A stretch of DNA of 34,240 nucleotides from an uncultured Methylococcaceae bacterium (GCA_903945605.1 CAJAWH010000096.1:1-34240), one strand, 5' to 3'; positions 14,437 through 23,579 are shown, numbered from the stretch's first letter. Notes: a model not told the origin generated them from the sequence alone. Program-made: numbers and translations.

Positions 14437-16121
14437 AATAATATCCTTCGCGAATGGAAAGCTTCCGCCGAGGGCTGATTGGTGATGCTCAACAACGTTG
14501 CCTCGGGCAATTGCATGCAGATCAACCGGAACATGTCTGCTTCAGCTTCTGGATTAAGGGAATCAAACGCTTCTTGCAATAATATCCATTTGGGACGGTA
14601 CAACAACAGGCGTACCAAGCCCAACCGTTGCTGGTCACTGCGTGGCAAAGCTTTATCCCATACTTCAACCACATCCAATTGGCTTAGCAGGTCATCCAAG
14701 CCCGCCAGCCGGAGTGCCGCCACAATCGCCTCCTCGCCAAAATGGCTGCTGGCACTCGGGTAACAAATGGCTTCGCGTAGGTTGTCGGTGGGCAAATAAG
14801 GGCGTGGTGGCATAAAAAACATCGGGTCATCATCGGGCAAGATAATGCGCCCATGCCCCCAAGGCCATAATCCGGCAATCGCCTTGAACAATTTGGCACC
14901 TAGGGTTGCATCACCGTGGATAAGCACCCGCTCACCCAAACGGATTTCGGTGTCAATGCAGGCAATGATGGCATCACCATTAAATTTGCTGATGCATAGT
15001 TTTTCAAAGGTCAGTATTGGCAATTCGTCCTTTTCCAAGACTATACGGTTGGGGTCGGGCCGGACAATTTCTTGCTCCAAATCTTCCAAAGCTTTGACCA
15101 GCCCCAAAACCCGCTCGACCGAAGCCCGCCACTCGGCAACTTTCGCCATATTGTCCACCGGCCAGGACAGGGCTGAAACGGTTTGCTGGAAAGATTGCAC
15201 TGCTTGCATCAGGGCACCCAAGGTAATGCTGCCCAAGATATAACGGGGTGCTGTCACCAAAACCGGAAAGGCCATCGACAACACCGAATAACCGGAGGTG
15301 AACATCATGATGCTCAGCCAAGCTTGGGTCTGTTGCGACCAAATGCCGACAATTGCGGCAAACGAGCGATGCAAACGGGATTGCTCGGTGGTTTCACCGT
15401 GGATGAGTGCTATTGATTGGGAGTTTTCCAGCGCCGACACTAAATTGAAGCGAAAATTGGCTTCGGCGGTTTGTTTGGCTTCGGTGGCGACGGTTAATGA
15501 CCGGCCTATCCACCAGCCCAATGAGGATGCACAACCGGCATAAATAAACGCCAGCCAGACCAAATGCCCGTGTATGGGAATCTGGAACAGACCCAAGTCC
15601 AGCACCACCACACCGGAGAGCGTCCATAAAATTTTAGTGAAACTGACCAGCAATAACACGCTAAAAAGCAGGGAATGGCAAAGATCAATCGCCGATTCAG
15701 TGGCAATACGGATGTCTTCAGCAATGCGCCCGTCGGGGTTGTCGTGCTCACCTTCAATATGGGTGACCAGATAATGACGGCCATTGACCATCCAACGGCC
15801 AATAAGGCGTTCGGTCAGCCAAGCCCGCCAATCCACCTGCAAGCTACGTTTAATTTTTAAATGATTGGCGGTGACGGCAATGTTGGCGATTAAGATCAGT
15901 ACAATCAGGCCAATTTGCTTGAACAACCCCCCCATTGACCGCTGGTCCAAAGCATTGAACAAGTCGGCGCTCCATTCCGTGATAAACACGGCAATGGCAA
16001 TTTGCATCACAGTAAGCAAAACCAGTAGCAGTGCGCGAAACTTGGCCGCTGATTTTTCATCAAGCCAAAACGAACCAGCCAATCGTAAAAATTGTATAAA
16101 AAAGCTGTTGCTGTCCAACAT
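14433..16121 (-). CDS. SbmA/YddA-like ABC transporter with degenerate ATPase domain
   Basis: A 562-residue fusion of an ABC_membrane_2/SbmA-BacA-like membrane domain (about six segments, residues 25-330) and an ABC-type C-terminal domain (about 370-562). The nucleotide-binding motifs are all damaged. The Walker A region is GDATLGAKLF (403-412), lacking GKS/T. The Q-loop Gln is Pro 439. The signature is LPRSDQ (492-497) instead of LSGGQ-like. The Walker B Asp is Gln 516 (ILLQE). The H-loop His is Asn 548. The fold is kept, as shown by AIAGLWPWG and QQRL. It probably does not hydrolyse ATP and may work on proton motive force as SbmA does. ATG 16121 has AGG upstream. It is coupled to the GH5 gene. 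Confidence 0.82.
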   Translation of the reverse strand: MLDSNSFFIQFLRLAGSFWLDEKSAAKFRALLLVLLTVMQIAIAVFITEWSADLFNALDQRSMGGLFKQIGLIVLILIANIAVTANHLKIKRSLQVDWRAWLTERLIGRWMVNGRHYLVTHIEGEHDNPDGRIAEDIRIATESAIDLCHSLLFSVLLLVSFTKILWTLSGVVVLDLGLFQIPIHGHLVWLAFIYAGCASSLGWWIGRSLTVATEAKQTAEANFRFNLVSALENSQSIALIHGETTEQSRLHRSFAAIVGIWSQQTQAWLSIMMFTSGYSVLSMAFPVLVTAPRYILGSITLGALMQAVQSFQQTVSALSWPVDNMAKVAEWRASVERVLGLVKALEDLEQEIVRPDPNRIVLEKDELPILTFEKLCISKFNGDAIIACIDTEIRLGERVLIHGDATLGAKLFKAIAGLWPWGHGRIILPDDDPMFFMPPRPYLPTDNLREAICYPSASSHFGEEAIVAALRLAGLDDLLSQLDVVEVWDKALPRSDQQRLGLVRLLLYRPKWILLQEAFDSLNPEAEADMFRLICMQLPEATLLSITNQPSAEAFHSRRILL

Positions 16122-16177
16122 AGCCGTTACCTGAGTTGTTATTATTGTGCGGTGGGCAATGTTGGATTATATACAGG

Positions 16178-16198
16178 ATTTTGCCGGAACGGCAAAAT
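16178..16198. promoter_or_regulatory. 9-bp inverted repeat in the divergent ABC/carbonic anhydrase gap
   Basis: ATTTTGCCG GAA CGGCAAAAT (16178-16198) is a perfect 9-bp inverted repeat with a 3-base centre. It lies 57 bases upstream of the ABC gene and 118 upstream of the carbonic anhydrase. It could be an operator shared by the divergent genes or a small hairpin. Confidence 0.4.
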
Positions 16199-16250
16199 TT
16201 AACTGGGGCGACCCGCTACACCACACCTATGCCAGATACTTAAAATAACC

Positions 16251-16266
16251 AACACATCAATGTGTT
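16251..16266. promoter_or_regulatory. operator-like palindrome upstream of carbonic anhydrase
   Basis: AACACATCAATGTGTT is a perfect 7-bp inverted repeat with a 2-base centre. It abuts the likely -10 element TATGAT (16266-16271) of the carbonic anhydrase gene, a placement typical of a repressor site. Confidence 0.4.
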
Positions 16267-16315
16267 ATGATATTATGGCGGATATATACCATCAATCTGA
16301 CTTAATATATAGCGC

Positions 16316-17050
16316 ATGAACGCAAAAATATATCGCGCCTTAATCTTGTTTGGGTTTAGTGTGGTGTGGTTGCATAACGCACTGGCTAAAGGCCATGACA
16401 ACACCGCAGCCAGTGAACAAAGCCAAATCCATGCCGCTGTTGCCCATGTGTTAAAGGCAAACAAAGGCTTTGTTGCCCAGCATAAAACCAGCTATTTCCT
16501 GCCTTTTATCCAAGGCCAAAAGCCCAAGGCAACAGTGGTGACATGTGCGGATTCCAGGGTGCATTCCCATGCTATTGACCCGCACCCTGATGGTGATCTT
16601 TTTATGGTACGGGATATTGGCAATCAGGTCGCTACGGCTAAAGGCTCGATTGAATACGGTGTCCGCCACTTGCATACCCCGTTATTGCTGATTGTGGGCC
16701 ACTCAATGTGCGGTGCCGTCAAGGCGGCGATGAGCGATTACTCGGCTATGGAACCCGCCATTAAGGAAGACCTCAGCACCATCCATGTGCCGCGCGGTGA
16801 TCCAGATGACCCCATACAAGTCAAGAGTGCCGTAGAAACCAATGTTAACCAACAGGTTGACCTTGCATTAAAAATGTTTCAAGACGAGTTGGCGCAAGGC
16901 AAGCTAATGGTCATTGGTTCGGTATATGATTTCCGCAATGACTACCAAAAAGGTTCCGGGCGTTTGGTTTTTACCAATGTCAATGGCGAAACAGAGCCAG
17001 GCAAAATTAAACAATTGCTGTCCTTGTCAAAAGGCGTGACCACCAAATAA
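16316..17050 (+). CDS. exported beta-carbonic anhydrase
   Basis: A 244-residue beta-class carbonic anhydrase (CO2/bicarbonate interconversion). Zinc ligands are C77, H129 and C132, and the catalytic dyad is D79/R81 in CADSRV; VGHSMCGA carries the second ligand pair. Residues 1-24 (MNAKIYRALILFGFSVVWLH, then NALA) form a signal peptide, so the enzyme should act in the periplasm. Most bacterial beta enzymes are cytoplasmic, but an exported subset exists. The usual RNAGN segment reads RDIGN (99-103). ATG 16316 has little Shine-Dalgarno. It is divergent from the ABC gene and convergent with the giant repeat gene. It probably supplies bicarbonate or CO2 across the envelope. Confidence 0.93.
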   Translation: MNAKIYRALILFGFSVVWLHNALAKGHDNTAASEQSQIHAAVAHVLKANKGFVAQHKTSYFLPFIQGQKPKATVVTCADSRVHSHAIDPHPDGDLFMVRDIGNQVATAKGSIEYGVRHLHTPLLLIVGHSMCGAVKAAMSDYSAMEPAIKEDLSTIHVPRGDPDDPIQVKSAVETNVNQQVDLALKMFQDELAQGKLMVIGSVYDFRNDYQKGSGRLVFTNVNGETEPGKIKQLLSLSKGVTTK

Positions 17051-17088
17051 CAGCTGCACAGTGCGCTGGCTGAATCATCGCCTGAATG

Positions 17089-17113
17089 CCCCCTTCGGCT
17101 ACGCTCAGGGAAC
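17089..17113 (+). repeat. REP-like palindrome R3
   Basis: Core CCCTTCGGCTACGCTCAGGG, in the 114-bp gap between the convergent carbonic anhydrase and giant repeat genes. It is the best match of the five to the shared consensus. Confidence 0.8.
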
Positions 17114-17164
17114 ACCAGCCTCGCTTGCCAACCACTATCGGCGCAGCTCCCTTGGGAAGCCCGC

Positions 17165-20100
17165 TTACAACACCTGCACCATAGTATTGCCAATACCCAA
17201 CAGATGCAATTGGCTTTCGGTATTGTTGGCAAAAAATAGCTGATGGACTACTGCGCCATTGCTTGCCACAATAGCAATTTCCGTCCCCGTGCTGCCATAA
17301 GCCTTTTCTGTGATGGAATCTCCGGCCAGACTAATGTGCGACAAATTTAAGTCGGTGATTTGACGGTTTTCGGTCAATGTTGCCAGCAATGATGTGGGCA
17401 TAATTTCTATAAGGCTTGTTTGTATAGCACCCAAAGCCAAACCATTGAGGTTGGCGGCAGTGTCTTGCACCGACAACAAATAAGGTGATTGGATAATATT
17501 TAGCACCCCTACGTCGCTGCTGGCCTGTGCGGCAGTCACTGTTACAGTGGGCGTACCAGCATTGGTCAGTTTTATGTTGGCGATTTGCCCAGCAATTCCC
17601 TCCAGCCCATCGATTTTGGCCTCTAAATTTGCCGCCGAGTCGCCAACGGTGGCAAATGTTTCAGGATTGCCCTTGCTATCAGTCATTTTAGGTGCGAGCG
17701 CCAATACATCAGCAATGTTGATTTGCCAAGTAAAGAGATTGTTGCCGGAGCTGTCTTGTACTGACAGCAGTTGCTTGCCCATGGCCGCCATGGTGTCTAG
17801 GCTACTGGACATGCTCCAGCCAGAGTCAACTATTCGGATGGGTATGGTCAAGCCTTCTTGAACAAAAACTGTGGCATCAAAGATGCCTAAAGTCACTGAT
17901 TTGCCATCCGAGTGCAGATTGCCGAATTGCCCGAACGAGATGCCGTTGGGCAAAGTAAAAGCACCCAGCGCATATCCCAAGGACAGCAGCTTGGCTTGGT
18001 TGGCATTGATGTGTGCGGCTGTGTCAGCAACAGTCACCAACAGCTTGTCGCCTAGCGTGGCAAGCGCGGTGATATTGCTTGCCACGTTCGCCGCTGTGTC
18101 GGTCACCTGGATATTGCCATTGTCGATTTGTGGCCCCAGTGCCAGTAGCTGGGTGGCTTTGGTTGCTACATTTGCGGCACTGTCGCTGATGGTCACGGAT
18201 AGCTCATTGCCAAGTTTTGCCAGTGCTTTCGCATTGGCGGCTATATGTGCCGCCGTATCGGTGATATGGATTCCGCCCGCAACGATTTTTGTACCTAAGG
18301 CGCGTAACTCGCGGATGTGGGCGGCTACGTCCGCCGCCGTGTCGGAGACATTATTGAAGGTGTAGGGGATGCTTGCACTATCGGTCATCTTAGGTGCAAG
18401 TGCCAGCAAGTCCGCCACGCTGATTTGCCAATAAAAAGGATTTTGGCCGGAGCTGTCCTGTAAAGACAGCAGTTGCGTACCCATAGCCGCCAATGCGTCC
18501 AAATTGTTGGCTATATTGCCATTAGAATCGACTACATGGATGGGGGCCGCCAACCCTTCCTTGATAAAAGCGATGGCATGTGCAATATCTAAGGTCACTG
18601 ATTTGCCGTCAGTATGCAGGTTAGTCAGTAATATGCCGTCGGGCAGCTTGAAGCCTGCCAGAGTGCTACCCAAAGACAGCAGCTTGGCTTGGTTGGCGTT
18701 GATTTGGGTAGCTGTGTCGTTAACCGTGACTGACAACTCGGTGCCTAATGTGACCAGTGCCGCTGAGTTGGCGGCAATGTTTGCCGCCGTGTCCGTCACT
18801 TGGACACCTCCCCTGCTGATGCGTGCGCCCAAAGCGAGCAGTTGTGCTGCGTTGGTGGCCACATTCGCGGCAGTGTCATTGATGGTAACCGAGAGATCAG
18901 CACCCAATATGGCCAGCGCCGCCGAGTTGGCGATAACCTGCGCTGCCGTGTCGGTGATATGGATGCCGCCCGTAGCAATTTGCAAACCTAGCGCGAACAA
19001 CTGGGCAGCATGGGCGGCAATATTGGTGGTTGAGTCCGTGATGTTGCTGAAGGTGTCAGGATGCCCCCAGTAGTCGGTCAGCTTGGGGGCTAGTGCCAGC
19101 ACGTCCGCCGCGCTGATTTGCCATTGGAAAGGCTGGTAGCCGGAGATATCTTGGACAGACAGCAGTTGGTCGCCTATAGCTGCCAGCGCGTCCAGGTTAT
19201 TGGACAGGACATCACCATAATCAACCACATGAATGGGCGCGACCAACCCTTCTTTGATGAAGGTGATAGCATCAGCGATATTCAATGCCACTGACTTGCC
19301 ATCCGCATTCAGGTGGCTAAACGATGCCCCATCAGGCAGTTTGAAGCTAGCTAGCGCACTGCCTAACGACAGTAGCTTGGCTTGGTGGGCGTTAATTTGC
19401 GCCGCTGTGTCAGTGACCGCCACTGAAACTGCAGCGCCCAGTGTGACCAACGCCGCCGCATTGGCGGCAATATTGGCGGCGGTATCAGTGATGTGGATAG
19501 CACCAGCAGCGATGAGTGCGCCCAAGGTGAGCAACTCAGCAGCATGGTTAGCCACATTTGCCGAAGAGTCATTGATTGTTATAGATAACTTGTTGCCCAG
19601 CGAGGCCAATGCCGCAGTGTTGGCGGCAATATGCGCCGCAGTATCAGTGATATGAATGCCACCGGTGGCGATTTGCGAACCCAAGGTCAGTAACTGCGCC
19701 GCGTTGCCAGCTACGTTAGATGCTGAGTCAATGATATCACTAAATATTTCTGGTTTGCCGGATTTGTCGGTCATCTTGGCAGCCAGTGCCAGCACGTCGG
19801 CGACACTGATTTGCCAAAAGAACGGGGAATATCCTGAGAGGTCTTGCACCGACAGTAATTGAGCGCCTATGGCTGCCAGCGCATCGAGGTGGTTGGAAAT
19901 GTTCCAGCTAGAATCGCCCACATGGATAGGGGCAACCAGCCCTGCCTTGACAAAGGCAAGAGCATGGACGGTATCCAAGGTCACCGATTCGCCATCTGAA
20001 AGCAGGTTGGAGAATGATGTGCCATCTGGCAAAACCAGACTGCTTAGCGCATTGCCCAAAGCCAGCAGCCTATTTTGGTTGGCGTTGATATTTGCGGCAT

Positions 20101-23086
20101 TGTCTTTGACAATCAGTGTCAGCTTAGCCCCTAGCGTAACCAGTGCCGATGCATTGGCGGCCACGTTAGCCGCATTGTCGGTGACGTGGATACCGCCAGG
20201 GGCGATTTGACTGCCTAGCGCAAGCAGCTTGGCTGCGTTAACAGCCACATCAGTTGCGCTATCGACAACAGTCACTGACAGCTCAGTGCCTAAGTTGACC
20301 AGTGCCGTCTGGTAGGCTGTGATATGTGCTGCGCTGTCAGTGACACGGATACCACCCGTAGCCACTTGCGTACCTAGCGCAAGCAGCTGGACGGCATGGG
20401 CTGCCACGTTCGCCGCAGTATCGGTGATGTGGTTGAAGGTATCGGCGTTACCATAATAATCGGTCATCTTGTGCGCCAGAGCCAGCACGTCCGCGACACT
20501 GATTTGCCATACGAAGAAGGCATAACCGGAATTGTCCTGCATTGACAGCAATTGGTCGCCCAAGGCAACCAGCGCGTCTAAATTGTTGGTCATATTGGCA
20601 CCAGAATCCACTATATGGAACGGCACAAGCAATCCGGCCTTGATAAAAGCGAAGGCATGGGTGACATCCAAAGTCACTGACTTGCCGTCTGCATTCAAAT
20701 TGTTGAACACTGTGCCATCAGGCAGGCTAAAACCAGTTAGCCCGTTTCCTAAAGACAGCAGTTGGATTTGGTTAGTGTTGATGTTTGCGGCAGTGTCGCT
20801 GACAATGACTGTCAGCGCCTCGCCTAGCGTAGCCAATGCCTTGGCATTGGCAGCAATGGCGGCGGCAGTGTCGGAAACGTGGATACTGCCGGCTAGGAAT
20901 TGCGCACCCAATGCAAGCAGCTGGGTAGTGTGGGCGGCCACATTGGCAGCGGTGTCGTTGACGGTCAATGACACCGCCGTACCCAGCAAAGCCAATGCTG
21001 CTGCATGGGCGGCAATATTGACCGCACCGTCAGTGATTTGGATAGTGCCAATGGCTATTTGCTTGCCCAAGGCGAGCAGTTTGGTAACGTTAGCAGCCAC
21101 ATTTGCGGCAGAGTCGCTGATGGTCACCGATAGTTCCGTGCCTAATACAGCCAAAGCCGTCGCGTTAGCATAAACATGCGCGACCGTGTCGGTGATATGG
21201 ATGCCGCCAGTGGCGATTTGCGGCGCCAACATGAGCAATTGGCTGGCATGGGCAGCCACGTTCGCCGCCGTATCGGTAATCATATTGAAAGTGTCGGGAA
21301 CACCATAATAAGCGGTCAATTTAGGCACCAGCACCAGCACATCAGCGACATTGATTTGCCCAGTGAAAGTGCCGCTATTCGAGGTGTCATGCACCGACAG
21401 CAATTGACTGCCCATTGCCGCCAAAGCATCAAGGTTTTTAACAATATTGTCGACAGAATCCACGACATGGATCGGCACGGTTAGCCCTTCTTTGGCAAAG
21501 GCGACCGCTTGGCTGGCATCCAAAGTTACGGATTTGCCGTCTGTGTACAAATTACTGAACACTGTTCCGTCCGGTAGGGCAAAGCTGCCCAGCGCGTTAC
21601 CTAACATTAGCAGTTGGGCTTGGTTGGCGTTGATGTTGGAGGCCGTATCGGTGACCATCAGCGACAACTCGGCACCTAATGAGGCTAGGGCAGTCAGGTT
21701 CGCGGCAATATTTGCAGCCGTATCATTGGCTTGGATGCCTCCAGCAGGGATTTGCATACTTAAGGTGAGCAACTGGGCGGCATGGCTGGCAACATCTGTT
21801 GCATTGTCTTTAATGGTTATTGATAACTCAGTGCCTAGCGATGACATTGCCGTCACATTGGCGGCAATGTGTGCAGCAGTATCGACGATGTAGATACCGC
21901 AATGGTCAATTTGCGATCCTAACGCAAGCAATTGGGGGGCGAATGCCGCCACATTTGCCGTGCTGTCGTTGATGGTCAGCCACAGCTTGTCCCCCAGCCC
22001 AGCCAATAACACAGCATTGGCGGCAACATTCGCCGCCGTTTCCGTTATTTGGATGCCACCATTGCCAATTTGCGTGTCCAGTGCGAGCAATGCTGATGCA
22101 TGGGCAGCCACCACTGCAGCCGAGCCATTGACATTGCTGAAGATGCCGGGATTGCCAGATTTATCGGTCATCTTGGTTGCGAGCAGCAGCACGTCAGCGA
22201 CGCTGATGTGCCAAGAGAATGAGTAGTAGTCTGATGTATCTTGGACTGACAACAATTGACCGCCCAAAGCTGCCAGTGCATCGAGGTTATTGGCAATATT
22301 GCCGGCTGAGTCCACCACATGGATTGGTGCAGCCAAGCCTTCCTTAACGAAAGCAATGGCATGGGCAGCATCTAAGGTCACTGAATTGCTATCAGCGTTC
22401 AGGTTGCTGAACAACGTACCATCAGGCAGGACGATGCCATGCAGTGCATTACCTAAAGACAACAACTTAACCAGATTGGCGTTGATGCTGGTGGCAGTGT
22501 CGGCGACAGTCACTGACAGTTCGCTCCCTAGTGGAGCGAGTGCTAGTGCGTTGGCGGCAATGTTGGTGGCGGTGTCCGTGACGTGGATGCCGCCCACAGG
22601 GATTGATGCAGCCAAAGCGAGCAGTTGGCTAGCATTGGCTGCAACATTATAAGGTGAGTCATTGATCGTCAAAGAAATATTGATGCCTAGCGAAGCCAGC
22701 GTGGCGGCATTAGCAACTATGTGGGCTGCGCTGTCGGCAACTTGGATGTGGGCAAGGGTTATTTGCGTACCCAGCGCGAGCAGTTGGGCTGCATGGGCAA
22801 TAATATTGGCGGCCGTGTCTGTAACGTTGTAAAAAGCATTGACTGGGATGCCTAGAATATTGGTTAATTTGGGGGCGAGCGACAATACCCCAGCAGCGTC
22901 GATAACCCAAGGGAAATAAAGGGTGTTCCCAGTGAACTGCGCGGATACCAGCTGTTTGCCCAAAGCTGCCAGCGCGTCGGCGTTGGCGGCTATGGCAGAA
23001 CCTGTGTCGACTACAGCAATAGGCGCATGGGAGGTTTTGGCGAAGGCTAAAGCTCGGGCGACAGATAAAGTGGCGGGGGTTGTCAT
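17165..23086 (-). CDS. giant Ala-rich alternating 25/28-residue repeat protein, unknown function
   Basis: A 1973-residue uninterrupted ORF. Almost all of it is repeats of the form D-T-A-A-N-(I/V)-A-A-N-A-x-x-L-x-x-L-G, then a short beta-like strand. Unit lengths alternate between 28 residues (ending GGIHVT-like) and 25 residues (ending LSVTVN-like). Units are grouped into about eight modules, each opened by an 85-residue head (IHVVDS, NNLDALAA, WQISVADVLALA, KMTD) and closed by LPDG plus DGKSVTLD. There is no signal peptide, no membrane segment and almost no Cys. The last ~190 residues are non-repetitive and end LLGIGNTMVQVL. A helix-strand solenoid is likely; a secreted or surface scaffold/adhesin (type I-like) is possible but no secretion gene is adjacent. 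ATG 23086 has AAGGA 11 bases upstream. Confidence 0.85.
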   Translation of the reverse strand: MTTPATLSVARALAFAKTSHAPIAVVDTGSAIAANADALAALGKQLVSAQFTGNTLYFPWVIDAAGVLSLAPKLTNILGIPVNAFYNVTDTAANIIAHAAQLLALGTQITLAHIQVADSAAHIVANAATLASLGINISLTINDSPYNVAANASQLLALAASIPVGGIHVTDTATNIAANALALAPLGSELSVTVADTATSINANLVKLLSLGNALHGIVLPDGTLFSNLNADSNSVTLDAAHAIAFVKEGLAAPIHVVDSAGNIANNLDALAALGGQLLSVQDTSDYYSFSWHISVADVLLLATKMTDKSGNPGIFSNVNGSAAVVAAHASALLALDTQIGNGGIQITETAANVAANAVLLAGLGDKLWLTINDSTANVAAFAPQLLALGSQIDHCGIYIVDTAAHIAANVTAMSSLGTELSITIKDNATDVASHAAQLLTLSMQIPAGGIQANDTAANIAANLTALASLGAELSLMVTDTASNINANQAQLLMLGNALGSFALPDGTVFSNLYTDGKSVTLDASQAVAFAKEGLTVPIHVVDSVDNIVKNLDALAAMGSQLLSVHDTSNSGTFTGQINVADVLVLVPKLTAYYGVPDTFNMITDTAANVAAHASQLLMLAPQIATGGIHITDTVAHVYANATALAVLGTELSVTISDSAANVAANVTKLLALGKQIAIGTIQITDGAVNIAAHAAALALLGTAVSLTVNDTAANVAAHTTQLLALGAQFLAGSIHVSDTAAAIAANAKALATLGEALTVIVSDTAANINTNQIQLLSLGNGLTGFSLPDGTVFNNLNADGKSVTLDVTHAFAFIKAGLLVPFHIVDSGANMTNNLDALVALGDQLLSMQDNSGYAFFVWQISVADVLALAHKMTDYYGNADTFNHITDTAANVAAHAVQLLALGTQVATGGIRVTDSAAHITAYQTALVNLGTELSVTVVDSATDVAVNAAKLLALGSQIAPGGIHVTDNAANVAANASALVTLGAKLTLIVKDNAANINANQNRLLALGNALSSLVLPDGTSFSNLLSDGESVTLDTVHALAFVKAGLVAPIHVGDSSWNISNHLDALAAIGAQLLSVQDLSGYSPFFWQISVADVLALAAKMTDKSGKPEIFSDIIDSASNVAGNAAQLLTLGSQIATGGIHITDTAAHIAANTAALASLGNKLSITINDSSANVANHAAELLTLGALIAAGAIHITDTAANIAANAAALVTLGAAVSVAVTDTAAQINAHQAKLLSLGSALASFKLPDGASFSHLNADGKSVALNIADAITFIKEGLVAPIHVVDYGDVLSNNLDALAAIGDQLLSVQDISGYQPFQWQISAADVLALAPKLTDYWGHPDTFSNITDSTTNIAAHAAQLFALGLQIATGGIHITDTAAQVIANSAALAILGADLSVTINDTAANVATNAAQLLALGARISRGGVQVTDTAANIAANSAALVTLGTELSVTVNDTATQINANQAKLLSLGSTLAGFKLPDGILLTNLHTDGKSVTLDIAHAIAFIKEGLAAPIHVVDSNGNIANNLDALAAMGTQLLSLQDSSGQNPFYWQISVADLLALAPKMTDSASIPYTFNNVSDTAADVAAHIRELRALGTKIVAGGIHITDTAAHIAANAKALAKLGNELSVTISDSAANVATKATQLLALGPQIDNGNIQVTDTAANVASNITALATLGDKLLVTVADTAAHINANQAKLLSLGYALGAFTLPNGISFGQFGNLHSDGKSVTLGIFDATVFVQEGLTIPIRIVDSGWSMSSSLDTMAAMGKQLLSVQDSSGNNLFTWQINIADVLALAPKMTDSKGNPETFATVGDSAANLEAKIDGLEGIAGQIANIKLTNAGTPTVTVTAAQASSDVGVLNIIQSPYLLSVQDTAANLNGLALGAIQTSLIEIMPTSLLATLTENRQITDLNLSHISLAGDSITEKAYGSTGTEIAIVASNGAVVHQLFFANNTESQLHLLGIGNTMVQVL
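17942..22819 (-). repeat. coding tandem-repeat array of 75/84-bp units
   Basis: The array encodes about 39 units of 28 and 25 residues in the giant protein. By reading the protein, modules 1, 4, 5, 6 and 7 contain five units and modules 2 and 3 contain seven. The units are conserved in amino acids but clearly diverged in DNA, so the array is old and kept by selection, not a recent slippage product. Confidence 0.75.
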
Positions 23087-23197
23087 AGCGGCAGGTATCC
23101 TTCAATACAGGGTGGTTGGTGATTAAAGCCGCCTAGCCATCCAGTATCTGAATGATCAGGCTAATATGTTGTTTTTATAATAGTAATCATAGTCAGG

Positions 23198-23226
23198 ATT
23201 GTATATTGAGGGTTGTTTCAAGTCAA
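23198..23226 (-). promoter_or_regulatory. near-consensus sigma70 promoter of the giant repeat gene
   Basis: Minus strand: -35 TTGACT (23221-23226), exact 17-base spacer, -10 TACAAT (23198-23203). Five of six bases match consensus in each box. Transcription should start near 23191, giving a leader of about 105 bases. This indicates strong expression. Confidence 0.7.
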
Positions 23227-23437
23227 TGTTTTACAACTATTAAAAATGGTAGTGGCTAAACCGTTACTGCACATTACGAAAACAAGCCCTTCAAAGATGC
23301 GCATTAGTTGGTTTTAGTGTCCGCTAGCCGGCATGTAAACAGTTACAAGTTATCCACTACCAAAGTGTTCACATAAGCAAGTGGTAACTGGTTTTACGCA
23401 GCACGTTGGCTTGCCTGGCCATTGTGCTTGGTTGAAG

Positions 23438-23462
23438 TCCCCTTCGGCTACGCCCAAGTAAC
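23438..23462 (+). repeat. REP-like palindrome R4 (degenerate)
   Basis: Core CCCCTTCGGCTACGCCCAAG; the left arm matches R3 but the right arm has drifted. Confidence 0.6.
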
Positions 23463-23507
23463 AGACAGTTTTATCTTGACCACTCTTCTAGAAACAGACA
23501 GCCACTT

Positions 23508-23525
23508 GCGTAACATCAGGTAATA
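23508..23525 (+). repeat. dispersed 18-nt motif, copy 2
   Basis: GCGTAACATCAGGTAATA, 17 of 18 bases identical to copy 1. It lies 45 bases downstream of REP R4. Confidence 0.5.
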
Positions 23526-23579
23526 GGGCGAAATATCGTATGTTTTATGTTTGCGGACTAGCTGGGAAAATGCCGTCAC

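Larger units (their letters stand above)
23087..23579. other. 493-bp intergenic region upstream of the giant repeat gene
   Basis: It contains the promoter of the giant gene (23198-23226), one REP palindrome (R4), one copy of the 18-nt dispersed motif (23508-23525) and otherwise no recognisable gene. Short open frames here lack ribosome binding sites. Confidence 0.6.

Noticed and set aside
14874-14920. Frameshift as the cause of the missing Walker A in the ABC protein
   Set aside because: The frame is intact on both sides, and the Q-loop, signature, Walker B and H-loop are also replaced, so a single indel cannot explain it.
17547-22652. Many long antisense open frames (100-210 codons) opposite the giant repeat gene
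   Set aside because: They mirror the repeat composition, repeat with it, and have no ribosome binding sites or family signatures.
17165-23086. Possible CRISPR array or satellite DNA, because of visible periodicity
   Set aside because: Period is 75/84 bases in a continuous reading frame with divergent DNA; no identical short repeats with unique spacers.
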